Part shown: positions 1-9,440 of the stretch, piece after piece
Layout of the letters: each line of letters opens with the position of its first letter
Position numbering within the stretch: position 1 is the stretch's first letter
Assembly (NCBI GenBank): GCA_963971285.1
Contig: OZ020256.1
Location: forward strand, 3,970,501-4,034,500
DNA: 64,000 bases
Origin: Astropecten irregularis
Lineage: Eukaryota; Echinodermata; Asteroidea; Paxillosida; Astropectinidae
Reading direction: 5' to 3'
Notes under the pieces: model-generated
The model's database searches: none
What the model was told of the DNA's origin: nothing
Seen by the model: only the letters and a program-made list of their open reading frames with translations
Position numbers and translations under genes: made by a program

Positions 1-587
1 GTTCTCGCTTGCCCGCCCCGCTGTCACGGAATTTATGACGCCGCTGTCGTAAATAACCTAGAGAGAGAGACAGAGAGGGAAGGAAGGGAGACCTCAATAT
101 TTTGTTCGTTTATGTGAGCGTGTGTTTATGCCATGGGTGAAAAAACTAGTAATGGACAGGTTCTCCTTTTGATTTGCACGCTGTCCTCATATTTCGGACA
201 GAAAGGGGACAGCCTCCATCAATCATGGACAGCTCTTCGTCTTTGAAAGCAACAACAACAACATTTCTGCGGGTTTCTATTTTGACTGCTTTTACGCGAC
301 GGTCGGGGAGATTCACACTTTTGTTTGGCAGAGGAAGAGAAGTGGTTAATAACCTTCTCATGTCCTCGCTTCGCCTCGCCTCTCTCGTAACCATGGGGAT
401 GTGTGAGCTCATTTCTGTTGGCCTTTTGTGAGCGTGGCGTCGTTTTGAACCAGTTTGCACTGACAAAACAGACAGCTTCTGAGTCCCGCAGAGTCCCATG
501 TGTTTGTATCAGAAATGGAGCCCTACTTTATAAACAGCACTTTCAAGAAAGCATTGTTGACGCTGGGTGTCACTAAACTGAATCTGT
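1..587. other. No gene seen; GA-rich tract
   Basis: 60-92 is a GA-rich simple tract. Overlapping frames exist on both strands (174-431 +, 146-499 -), but neither resembles a known protein and neither has clear splice or start context. Confidence 0.4.
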
Positions 588-946
588 TTAAAGGTAGTAT
601 CATACTTTGGCAGTGTGGTAGCATACTGGAACTGAAATCTTCACAGATTTACCTATAATTTACAGGGTATAAAGATGGTGATGGTAGAAACATACCGTAA
701 AATGTTTTCTGCCTGAAAAGAGTAAAACCAATGACTAAAAACAATTTTGATCTTCGGAAGATCAAAAATAATGATGAACAGATTTTTAAAAATGCTGTGG
801 CCGTTTTTCACTGTTTCTCAAGAAGTGGGCACTGTATGGGACTGAAAATTTCACAGATGACTGTAACTGTATCTTCCTTGATATTTTTGCCCATGAATCT
901 GCATTTCTTTGACCAAAAAACAGAGTATGAAATAAGCATCCTTTGA
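588..946 (+). mobile_element. TTAA-bounded MITE, copy A
   Basis: It starts TTAAAGGTAGTATCATAC and carries the family core: TTCACAGATTTACCTATAA, then GGTATAAAGATGGTGATGG, then TGGGACTGAAAATTTCACAG. The 3' end is decayed (CCTTTGA instead of TTACCTTTAA). It is about 360 bp and has no ORF of its own. TTAA at the ends recalls piggyBac-type target sites, but no transposase is present, so the superfamily is inference. Confidence 0.75.
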
Positions 947-2111
947 TTGTCAAATGTGAGATGATCTTGCCAAAGAAATCATATTTGAATCTGTTAGAAA
1001 AATTAAAACAGATCAAAGCTTGGTTCCAACAAGGCGTTAAAAAATGTGGTGAGTGCAGGAGAATTGATGGTAAGAATGATTGCCAATGGCTGTCAAGGAA
1101 ACTGCTGTGGCTGTCTGTCACCATAGTTTATTGCCGTAACCTTCTTGAAGTATGTGTTCATGATGTAGCGATAACCATGTGATTTTAGGATTGGCATCTT
1201 TGTCAGCATAACAAGCAGCAAAACATCTTGTCTGGGCATTAAAGACACAGAAGCAGTAGCCCCTCGAGGTGAGGCTCGTATTCAGAGTAGGCCAATACCT
1301 CAACGCCCACCCCTCCCCTCTCCTCCTCCGAAGTGTGCCATCGGGACCATGTCCCAGCTTCAAGGGGCTTGACCTGAGAAATGGTGGGATTTTTGGGGTT
1401 GACGATCGGCTCCCCCCTGATTCCTGAGTCATCATCCTCTCCTAGTTCCAATCCCAAACCCCTCTTCCCTCTCTTGCGCGCTCTCAGTCTCTCCGTCTAA
1501 GAGTCTGTCCCACAACGCCATTAAAACCCGGTACAAGCAGACTGAGTAGGACCCTTAGACCTCTGCCCGATCAATAACCATGTTGCCCTAAACTCATTCA
1601 GTTTCTTTGGATAATATCACACCTCACTGTGTGCCTGTGTCCTTCCCCAGCAACCTATTAAAAGAAAAAACACACCACCAAAACAAGAAAAAAGACTGAT
1701 TAAATCCCTGAGCGCTTAGGTTTCTTCTCCCCCAACCAACCGACCGACCCGGTCCTGAGCTTTTGCCCGGGGTTCACTGGAGGATTCGGTACAAACCACC
1801 TGCTCCTCTGACCCCGAGCATGTTTTCTAGGCGGGATGGTGGAGAAAAAAAAACCGGGAACACGGTCATGGGTTACGTTCTCGGCCTGATTGTGTGCGGG
1901 AACATTCCAAGGTGTTAAAGCAACGGTCTTGATTATGAGAGGCTTCTCTGTGAGTGATGATACCTGTGCTTATCTACATCAGACATTGATTGGGTGTAAG
2001 GAAATACAGGGAATGAACGAACCACAGACTCTGGGAATGAGCCTGATCTTGGAGCAGGCTATCCCACACATTTTGTTTTGATTTGAGCAGACGCTGCAAA
2101 TGTAACGCTAG
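947..2111. other. Unassigned, GC-richer than its surroundings at 1255-1860
   Basis: No repeat family recognised. 1239-1457 on the minus strand is open and reads like ordinary acidic protein (PIVNPKNPTISQVKPLEAG), but it lacks convincing splice signals and any family I know. It is left uncalled. Confidence 0.35.
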
Positions 2112-2289
2112 CAATACGGGTGATTCACAATAGTGCGCCACCATGAGTTTGCAACGCGTTGGCCAATCACAATGCGCGGAATTAATTTTGTTGACAAACT
2201 GGGCATGTGGAAAGATGCGCAGTTTGTCGACAAATTGGCCAACGCTTTTCAAACTCATGGTGGAGCACTATTGTCAAATGCCCGTATTG
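2112..2289. mobile_element. 178-bp hairpin MITE
   Basis: The left arm starts CAATACGGG and includes CACCATGAGTTTGCAACGCG. The right arm, inverted, includes CAAACTCATGGTGGAGCACT and ends CCCGTATTG. The arms are about 55 bp with few mismatches, around an AT-rich centre that itself repeats GACAAACTG/CAGTTTGTCG. The two ORFs across it are hairpin artefacts. Confidence 0.7.
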
Positions 2290-2509
2290 ATTTGAAAAAA
2301 GTAATTGATATATAATTATGTCAGACTTTTTACAATTAAAACAATTATTATTGAGACTATTTGAGACAACAGTTTGTCATCTCCCAATTTCTTCTGATGT
2401 AGGGGAGTCTTTTCCTAATATGTAATTTGAAAGCATCTTGTGAAATTGGGTTCTGCACAGAATTTAGAAATTAAAATTCCGGAAATTAAAATTGCATCAG
2501 ATTTGCTTG

Positions 2510-2565
2510 TTAAAGGTAGTATCATACTTTGGTAAGAGACCAAAACAGAAATGTTCACAGATTTA
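2510..2565 (+). mobile_element. TTAA-bounded MITE, copy B, 5' part
   Basis: TTAAAGGTAGTATCATAC through TTCACAGATTTA matches copy A. It stops at TA 2564-2565, where a 1.65-kb element is inserted, and resumes at 4216. Confidence 0.8.
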
Positions 2566-4213
2566 CCGTAATTTTCGGAATATAGCCCGCGGCTAATGTG
2601 TTGATTCTCACGCTGAAAAATGTCTCTGCGGCTTATATTAAGGGCGGCTAATGTGACAACATCTGAAGAATAAAATCAACTACACTATAAATGTACGTAC
2701 ACGTGCATGATTGTGAATGAAATGTTGAAAGCTTGAGCGGTCAGCCAGCGGACTGTACACGCAAGTAAGTATTGTTAACGCCTCACAAATCGTGTGGTGC
2801 GTCTGTTCGTTTTTGTGTTTCTGTTCTCGTTGTGTTATCCATGCATATTCGTTCGTTTTTGTGTTAATATCCATGTACGTTACGCTCATGCGATGCTGAG
2901 CAACCTGCACGCACGCATGCACGTGACTGGGACTTGAATACACGGGTCCACAGTAACGCACTACCTGTGGATACCGGTAATCTCTGTCGAGGCTGGCTCA
3001 TGTGCGTTACGTGCAGACAAAAAGTTTACGTTTTCTTCTATGGGATTGTCGATTTTTGTAAGGATTTTGAAGATGTTTTGTAATTATTTCATAAAAACAG
3101 AATTTACTGGCTGATTAGCAATAACAGTTGTTGACCTAGATGAGCTTCAACTTGAGAGTCTATTGAGAGTCTGAATTAATGCATTCACGCACACATTATC
3201 ACAAGTCGGAACATCAAAATAAAGCGATCAATCCGCAGGTACTTCACTACATACGCCGATGAAACCGATCTTTTTTTTTTCGGCTGAACCCCGATAAAAC
3301 CATGGCTTGTAAGGGAGAGCAGTGCCATGGTGGTAAAAAAACAGGTTTAATAAATAATTGAACTATCCCACAGAAATGTGTGACGCCAAAAATAATAATA
3401 TTAATAATCGGCCGGAAGCGTAAAGAATAATATTCCCCTTTTTTAAATATAATATTATAGCTCCCTCTCTTGACTTATTATAACAAATTAAAAACGGAAG
3501 CGAAGCCGCTCGGCACGATTTGTGCGACTGACATACTTACGGACGTCCGTGATTCTTCACAACAGTTGATGCCGTCTACTTCCGATTCAGGTCGTCAATT
3601 AACTCTTGAAGCAGTATCATTTATCTATTCATTCATCATCATATACATGTACATTATTTAATGACATACCAACATAAAATCATGCATGTTCGCTTTGCTT
3701 GAGATTTTATAATTGAAGAGAAACAAACAGTCCTTTTCAGTAAAACACAAAAGAGAAAATATTGGTAAAAGTTTATTTCAGTGTCGCTGGTTCGCGTGTT
3801 AATCACGCTTGTGTAGGCCCTACTGGAACCATAAATTTTACCGTACGTCCACAATGAAAACATACACGTGCATGCCTGACATTGTCGGCAAAAAATAATG
3901 CCGCAGGCAATACGCACCAATTAAGTGGTCCCCGTTTTTGCCCGTAAGTAAAAACTGATATCCCCATATAAAAATCAAAATATATTGTAATGTGTTGTCA
4001 TTAGGAATTCATGAACACTTACCGGCGTCTTTGCTGACTGATGCACTAGGCACAATAATACGGGCTATAGTGTGATTACTGTACATCGTTCGTGTCACAG
4101 GCGGGTGCGGCTTATAAACCATTGCGGCTTATACAGTATCTTTAAATCTTAATTTCCTGATTTTTGGGTGCTGCGGCTTATAACCCACGCGGCCTATATT
4201 CCGAAAATTACGG
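2566..4213. mobile_element. 1,648-bp TA-flanked DNA transposon, non-autonomous, nested
   Basis: The left end CCGTAATTTTCGGAATATAG is exactly repeated, inverted, at the right end (4194-4213), and each end abuts a TA (2564-2565, 4214-4215). Subterminal GCGGCTTATA/GCGGCTAA words recur near 2581, 2626, 2645, 4088, 4111 and 4171. TA duplication and the size fit a Tc1/mariner (pogo-like) derivative. No transposase ORF with a DDE-like pattern is visible: a 63-codon frame at 3470-3661 is unrecognised. Removing the element and one TA restores an uninterrupted TTAA MITE, so the insertion is the younger event. Confidence 0.82.
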
Positions 4214-4215
4214 TA

Positions 4216-4525
4216 CATATAACTTACAGGGTATGAAGATGGCGGTGGTAGAAACATACTGTTAAAATGTTTCCGCCTGAAATGGTGTATTTATCCAGAA
4301 AATAGTAAAACAACAATCGAAAATCTGTTTGATCTTTTAAAAGATCAAAAATAAAAGAGAAAACACTTAAGAAATACTGAGGCTGTTTTTCCCTGTTTTC
4401 TCAAAAAGTGGACAATGTATGGGACTGAAATTTTCACAGATGACTGTTACTGTATCTGTCTTAATATTTTTTGCCCATGAATCTGTATTTCTTTGACAAA
4501 AACCAAAGTATGATATTACCTTTAA
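4216..4525 (+). mobile_element. TTAA-bounded MITE, copy B, 3' part
   Basis: It continues the copy started at 2510 (AACTTACAGGGTATGAAGAT onward) and ends TTACCTTTAA, the inverse of the TTAAAGGTA start. Confidence 0.8.
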
Positions 4526-5440
4526 TTGCAGACATGTATTAGGCAGATTGTCAAATAGACACCTTGTTGGTTTGCAGTGTTATTAAAATAAAGTTGTTGT
4601 TGAACAGATTGTCAATAAGTGGCCACAAGAGGGCAGCACACTGAGACTTACATGTATACCATGTACATGTACATTTATAAATACACATTTGTACATTAGG
4701 CTACATGCACAAAATACACAAGTACATACATTCAAAATGCATAGCATTTTATACTTGTACAAAATATACAATATCTGCACATCTGCATACATTATATTTA
4801 CATACATGTATACGAAATATTAATATGCATGCATGTACTTTGGGAAGATACTCATGGTATAATGTACCCTGTAGAATAAAAATACATAATGCATACATGT
4901 AATTGCCATTTTTAAGCGATTAATGTGACAGCCATTGCGGTGTACTTTACATGTACAATGCAATTTCCTGTATGCATGCCGCGATGAAGTTACCAGTACA
5001 TGCAATTAAACCTGGCAGCAATTTAATTATCAGAATTAGTGTAGATGTGAGAACATATGCCGCTATGATTTGCTGAGGATCACAAAAGTGCTCGTCATTG
5101 TGATACGTACACATAAATTCCATTTCCGCTTTTCCCCCACACTAGCTGTTTGTTTTGTGAAAATTGAAATTCAAAAGGAATCTATATTTGGCTGCAAGTT
5201 GGGAAAAAAAAAACATCAGAAGAAAACAAATTATTTTTTATTGCTGGTATTAAATGCAAGTGGTTCTAATTCAATTGGTTGCAAATCTGAGGTGTTTGTG
5301 TAAAATCATTCCACAACAAATTTTTATTTTTTTAAACACGGCGCTACACTTTGTTTATTTTGTGCCTTTTAACCCTGCACTGTGCTTGCTTGCTTGCTTG
5401 CACAGTCTTGACGTGGATGCGATCGGAACGAGAGGTAAGG
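4526..5440. repeat. TACATGTA-rich low-complexity DNA (4640-5010), otherwise unassigned
   Basis: ACATGTAC/TACATGTA/ATGCATGC words recur many times between 4648 and 5005, giving short frames of Met/His/Tyr/Cys on both strands that are artefacts. 5010-5440 shows nothing I recognise beyond a GCTTGCTTGCTTGC tract near 5385. Confidence 0.5.
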
Positions 5441-5930
5441 GGGAGTAAACTTGCGTTGTTTCCCCTTCATTAAACAGCCTCCGAGCAGGCCTGTTTGCTG
5501 CAAGACCTCGCCATGCCAGCCCCTCTCAAAACGTCCTTTTATTTCATTTTTTCCCCTCTCTCCAATCTCACATCATTTTCTGTTCTTTTTTCTCTCTCTC
5601 TTTCTATTCTTGCCGGCCGAACGAGCAAGCTTCATTTGATTTTTTTCTTCTTCTTCTCCTTCCCGTTGCCCTACCCTGCTAGACCAACCGAAAATGATTC
5701 GCTGTCTCTTGTCATTCCTTTTCTTCTTTCCATTCCTCAATCATATCTTTTTCTCTTTTTCTCGTCTTTCTATTCCTCCATTTCACCCCCCCCCCTCCTT
5801 CCTTTCTCCCCCGACACATTAACTCTGCATTTTGTTGGATCTAAAAATACATCTGCGATCATATCAAGCTTCTTTTTTTTTACGCATTGCTGCGGGGCGC
5901 GGGGAGGGGATGCACGGGACGCTTATTAGC
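5441..5930. repeat. Pyrimidine-rich tract
   Basis: The + strand is dominated by T and C (CTCTCTC, TTCTTCTTC, C(9) runs) from about 5520 to 5880. The 144-codon frame here is Phe/Ser/Leu/Pro low complexity and not a gene. Confidence 0.6.
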
Positions 5931-6560
5931 AGTGAATTTTTTTGGGCAAGGGATCGGATTCGTATGACGCACACATGAGTGCACAAGTGCAAGTCTCAGC
6001 TGTGTGTAAAGAGCTATGTAGATGTCTGCATGCATTATCATACATTACACACTGCACGCTCATGATCCGTATCATTCCTGTCTTGTGGGCTTGTCCCTTG
6101 GCACTTTTGGCCAGGTCTTTCTGTCAGACGCAACAAGATCGGCCGTGGCCTGCACACACTCTGGGAATAATCGGACACCATTTGTGTAGAGGAGGTTGAA
6201 ACTTGAATCTCGAACCTCCCTATATAATATTCGTATTGTGAATTTGTGTGATAATGAACAAATGAACACCCCCTTCACCTAACATTGCTCTTAAATTGGC
6301 AGAAGATTACACATCTTTGACTTTAATAGTGACATCATGCCCCATTAGACACTTTAATAATGGCCTGTACATTATATTTTGATTCATATATTTTTTTTTT
6401 GAAAACTTATTTCATTTGCTGCATTTGTTTCTGAACAGTCAGAAGCCAGTGTCACTGATTGCATTAGATTCAGTGTATAAATAATGAATGTAGGCCTACA
6501 TATGTAAGCCTTTGAGATGTTTGGAAAGAATCAGAATTGAAAATTTGTATTGCTAGTGTG

Positions 6561-6835
6561 TGATTGTCCAGTCAATGGTAAAGATGGCAGGTCCAGATAT
6601 TTTTACAATATTGCGGAGAGGGAGATGAAATGTCCAGTAAATGTATGATACCCTGTTTGGGGGAGATTATAGTGCACTACCCTGTCTGAGGGAGATTATG
6701 TGTCCAGTCATTATACAGTACCCTAGTGTTTGAGAGAGATTAAATGATTGTCCAGTAAAGTGTACTCAGTCCCACTTTGGGAGATACCCTGTTCAGGGCA
6801 GATTATACATCCAGTCCATGTTGTGTCGTACCTTG
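6561..6835 (+). repeat. Degenerate tandem repeat, TGTCCAGT...ACCCTGTT...GAGATTAT units
   Basis: TGTCCAGTMAW recurs at about 6566, 6630, 6701, 6749 and 6810 (as ATCCAGTCC). ACCCTG-TT and GGGAGATTAT recur between. Unit length is irregular (roughly 50-70 bp), suggesting an old minisatellite. Confidence 0.6.
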
Positions 6836-7375
6836 ACTCTTTAAACCTAGCAAATCAGTTCCTTCGATCACGCGTCTGACGGAGCCATACCTGTAAGCAT
6901 AGCATGCCTGGGCGGACTCCGTACTCATATGTTTGACTAAGATAAGCACAAGTGTACAAACTTGTGACGTCATTCGTGAAGATGGTGGGAGTCCCAGCGT
7001 CGCTCCCATAGCCAAGGGTCTTATAGGAAGCCAGGATTAGAACATTGATGTCTGATCCTGCTTTGCATCAGTAAGCAGAAGCGTTCCGGTATGAAATTAG
7101 TAATGCCTTCTAGAGTACCTTTGCATTATGTCCAAACTGCTGTACACATGATGAAATAATATTGGCATTTCATAACAGCAAATAAGTTATTACAGAAGAT
7201 GTCCTATTAGACCACCAACCTCTTTTTGAATAAGCATTTGTCCCACTTCCCTTCCCACTACGCCTAGATGTCCGTTTCAAACATATTTCTGATAAGTTTT
7301 GGAAGCTTTTTAAATAGACATATTAAAAGGCCACCTCCATCAGGTTTTTCGGAGAGGACTGCATCTTCATTTTTT

Positions 7376-7545
7376 AATCATCAAATAACCACAAGGGAAA
7401 CTGACTGAATTTTTAAGTCATTGAAAAGTGAACAAACTGAGCTCAGTTAGTTGCACGCCTGTACGGTGTTCGTGAGGTCGCTGGTTCAAATCCCGCTCCA
7501 GTAAAATTTTTTTGGGTTCGCCTTTCAATGTTTTCATTTGTGAAG
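7376..7545 (+). mobile_element. tRNA-derived SINE fragment
   Basis: A box-A-like AGCTCAGTTAG (7440-7450) and a box B GGTTCAAATCC (7483-7493) are spaced as in a tRNA gene. They are followed by CTCCAGTAAAATTTTTTTGG and a CCTTTCAATG tail, and preceded by ATCAAATAACCACAAGGGAA. The 3' acceptor strand is not complementary to the 5' side, so this is a SINE and not a functional tRNA. Confidence 0.65.
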
Positions 7546-7632
7546 GTTGAGGATTATATTATTTATTTGTTTGTTTATTTGTTTATTATTTATTTTGCAT
7601 TAATTTGTTAATCAATTGATATTTTATTTTAA

Positions 7633-7654
7633 TTTTTTTTTTTTTTTGGGGGGG
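7633..7654 (+). repeat. T15-G7 tract
   Basis: A homopolymer T run switches directly to G on the + strand. Similar junctions occur at 11472, 11491, 13906, 20343, 23860 and 34707. Confidence 0.8.
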
Positions 7655-8704
7655 AAGGAAGATTGGTTTCCTATATTTTGTAATACCCGGTAGATGCAGA
7701 ACTTTCTTTTATACTTTCTTCAGCTCATCTTTTATCAACCAGTAGCTTCTATTTAATACATCACAATCATTATTAGATGTACATTTATAAAGGTCACGTT
7801 TGCCTGAGTATAAACCTAAGAGTCCCTCTGGCCCAGTTACATACATACAACGTCAACATTACTGCACTTGCTCTGCACTCACCTTAAACTAGGATCAACC
7901 ATGTGCGAGAGAGTGCTGCAACATAATGTCTTTGCACATACAGTAGCGTCATATTTCAAGGTCAATGGTGGATTAATTCGCTGCACGCCACCTTTTAGGA
8001 CTCCATTGAAGGCTTGAGTCAGTCTACAGCCTCCCCGCCTGCCACAAGCTACCCCATCAGTAATGGTTCATAAGTTCATGATATATAAATGTACCACAGT
8101 CTTGTGTGGACAGATTTTATTGCAGCAAGATTGAATATGTGCATGTGTACAATATGCAATAAATCCTGTTACGACATTGCGTGCATTTTGTAATGCCCAC
8201 AAAACTTCTTTCATGAATTTCTTGAAATATTAAAGATCCTTTTGGGTGTTTTATGGGTAGGGGGTACGGTGGAGGGTTTAAAATATTAATGATGCATTTC
8301 TTTACCAGTGTTTGCGAAGTATGAGCTTTTTTTTTAACGAGACACTGCACATAAATTAAAAACTAAGAGTTTGAAATCATAGTTCTGAATAGTTTTTTAT
8401 GTCTTTGTGGCGTGATCACAAAATGCTTTAAACTTATTCCGTAAGCATGTATTTGGAAAGCTCTTAACCTTTAGGGATTCTTGCAAATTGCAGATTTATC
8501 ATCAAAATCTTTTTCTTTGTTGCCCAAAACTGTTCTCAAGGAATGGGGAATTGCTCATCTCCTAGAATTTTATAAATGTTTCTACTTTTTTCTTAGTGGT
8601 AAATATTTGTGTAAATTTGAAAGTAATTTATTATGTGGTGCTGTGCTGTTTTTGGTGTATTCTTTAGGTTCCCACGCTAAAATGGAAAATTTTAACCTTG
8701 TCAA
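7655..8704. other. No gene or clear repeat seen
   Basis: AT-rich, with no open frame of note on either strand. Confidence 0.4.
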
Positions 8705-8736
8705 TTATGGGACTGACATTTTCACAGATGACTGTT
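8705..8736 (+). mobile_element. Small fragment of the TTAA MITE core
   Basis: ATGGGACTGACATTTTCACA then GATGACTGTT matches the 3' half of copies A-C. The flanks are not shared. Confidence 0.5.
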
Positions 8737-8930
8737 TTGAAACTCCAGGTTCTACACCATGAATGATAACAAGTCAATGCGTTGAATACCCCTAGGTCTC
8801 ATGAGTATAGGCCTACCTTGCTATTACACTCGGATGGCATTGTCAGCCCGAAATAAATTGGATTATTTTAAATCATATATATTTCAGGATTTTTTTAAAA
8901 GTTGATTTGATTTTGTGTTTTTCTTTTTTT

Positions 8931-8993
8931 AGCCTTTGATAAAGATTCCTGCTAGGATCGAAAAGCATCAGGCACTCCTAACTCCAAGCATTT
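8931..8993 (+). repeat. GATCC/GGATCGAAA dispersed repeat, truncated copy
   Basis: AGCCTTTGATAAAGATTCCT, GCTAGGATCGAAAAGCATCA and GGCACTCCTAACTCCAAGCA align with the copy at 52006-52070. It lies immediately upstream of the first exon's polypyrimidine tract and contains its candidate branch point. Confidence 0.7.
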
Positions 8994-9024
8994 TTCTTTT
9001 TTTGTTGTTGCATTTTCTTCCTAG
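8977..9024 (+). promoter_or_regulatory. Branch point, polypyrimidine tract and 3' splice site
   Basis: CTAAC at 8978-8982 (branch A at 8981) matches the YTNAY consensus and lies 43 nt from the acceptor G at 9024. From 8989 to 9022 the sequence is T-rich and free of AG. The CTAAC lies in the tail of a dispersed repeat fragment (8931-8993), so at least part of this splicing signal is repeat-derived. Confidence 0.55.
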
Positions 9025-9100
9025 ATGTGAAAGCCGAACCTTGTTCCCCGGCTGAAGGTGGAACATCTTCTTCAGAAGAGAAGCCCGTTGCTAAAGCAGA
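9025..9100 (+). CDS. AFF: Internal coding exon of an AF4/FMR2 (AFF)-family gene, KTEP-like segment
   Basis: Seen: the acceptor is a T-rich tract ending in CTTCCTAG (G at 9024), and the donor is GA|GTGAGT at 9101. The exon is 76 nt. Two of its three frames hit TGA; the third is open from 9027 and reads VKAEPCSPAEGG, then TSSSEEKPVAKA. It begins with the last two bases of a split codon and ends with GA, the first two bases of the next. That phase fits the exon at 61787 exactly (GA|G = Glu). Known family: vertebrate AFF1/AFF4 have a short KTEP-containing stretch just after the ELL-binding region and before an acidic LEDDL segment (from memory). AFF proteins are nuclear scaffolds joining P-TEFb, ELL and AF9/ENL in the super elongation complex. 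Inference: this is the equivalent exon; no catalytic residues are expected. The match is short, so the identity leans on its partner exon. A SINE lies 226 bp downstream and a repeat fragment sits just upstream. Confidence 0.68.
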
Positions 9101-9171
9101 GTGAGTACCATAAACTTCCTGATGCATTCGTTGGTCGGTCTTGATGTTTGTCTGTCTGTTTCTTTTATAAT

Positions 9172-9204
9172 GATCAAATAACCACCAGGAAAACAGACTG
9201 AATT
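9172..9204 (+). mobile_element. SINE tail fragment
   Basis: ATCAAATAACCACCAGGAAA then ACAGACTGAATT matches the segment preceding the SINE body at 7380. It lies 70 bp downstream of the first exon's donor. Confidence 0.5.
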
Positions 9205-9325
9205 GCTGCATTGCTGCGAGTATCGATGAAATGATCCTTGGGATATAGCGGGATGTGCGCGGTTTCATGGCTTCTGACTGCCAAATGAACGAAGATAACT
9301 AACTATTAGGGACACCACCAACATA

Positions 9326-9440
9326 GGGCTGGATAGCTCAGTTGGTAAGAGTGCCGGTACGGTATTCAGGAGGTCATCGGTTCGAATACCACTCCATTAA
9401 ATTGATCTTTTTTCACCTTTCAATGTCTGTTTCTTTATAA
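9326..9440 (+). mobile_element. tRNA-derived SINE
   Basis: GGGCTGGATAGCTCAGTTGG carries box A (9334-9345), and GGTTCGAATACC (9379-9390) is box B. The 3' part (CACTCCATTAAATTGATC, CACCTTTCAATGTC) matches the SINE at 7495-7530. The acceptor stem does not pair, so it is not a tRNA gene. Confidence 0.75.

Larger units (their letters stand above)
1..9024 (+). other. 3' part of the intron upstream of the first exon
   Basis: The exon at 9025 has a good acceptor, and its first codon needs one base from an earlier exon that I do not find in this window. The ELL-binding segment expected just before it (a Trp-Pro-Pro-Pro rich motif in vertebrates) is not seen in 1-9000. The stretch is therefore read as intron. 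It holds two TTAA MITE copies, a nested transposon, a hairpin, a degenerate tandem repeat, a SINE piece and a branch-point-bearing repeat. Confidence 0.5.

Noticed and set aside
5495..5929. 144-codon + strand frame
   Set aside because: A pyrimidine-rich tract translated as Phe/Ser/Leu/Pro; no coding pattern.
9326..9400. A tRNA gene suggested by box A and box B
   Set aside because: The 3' side does not pair with GGGCTGG, the anticodon arm is not convincing, and the sequence continues into a tail shared with 7495-7530. It is a SINE.
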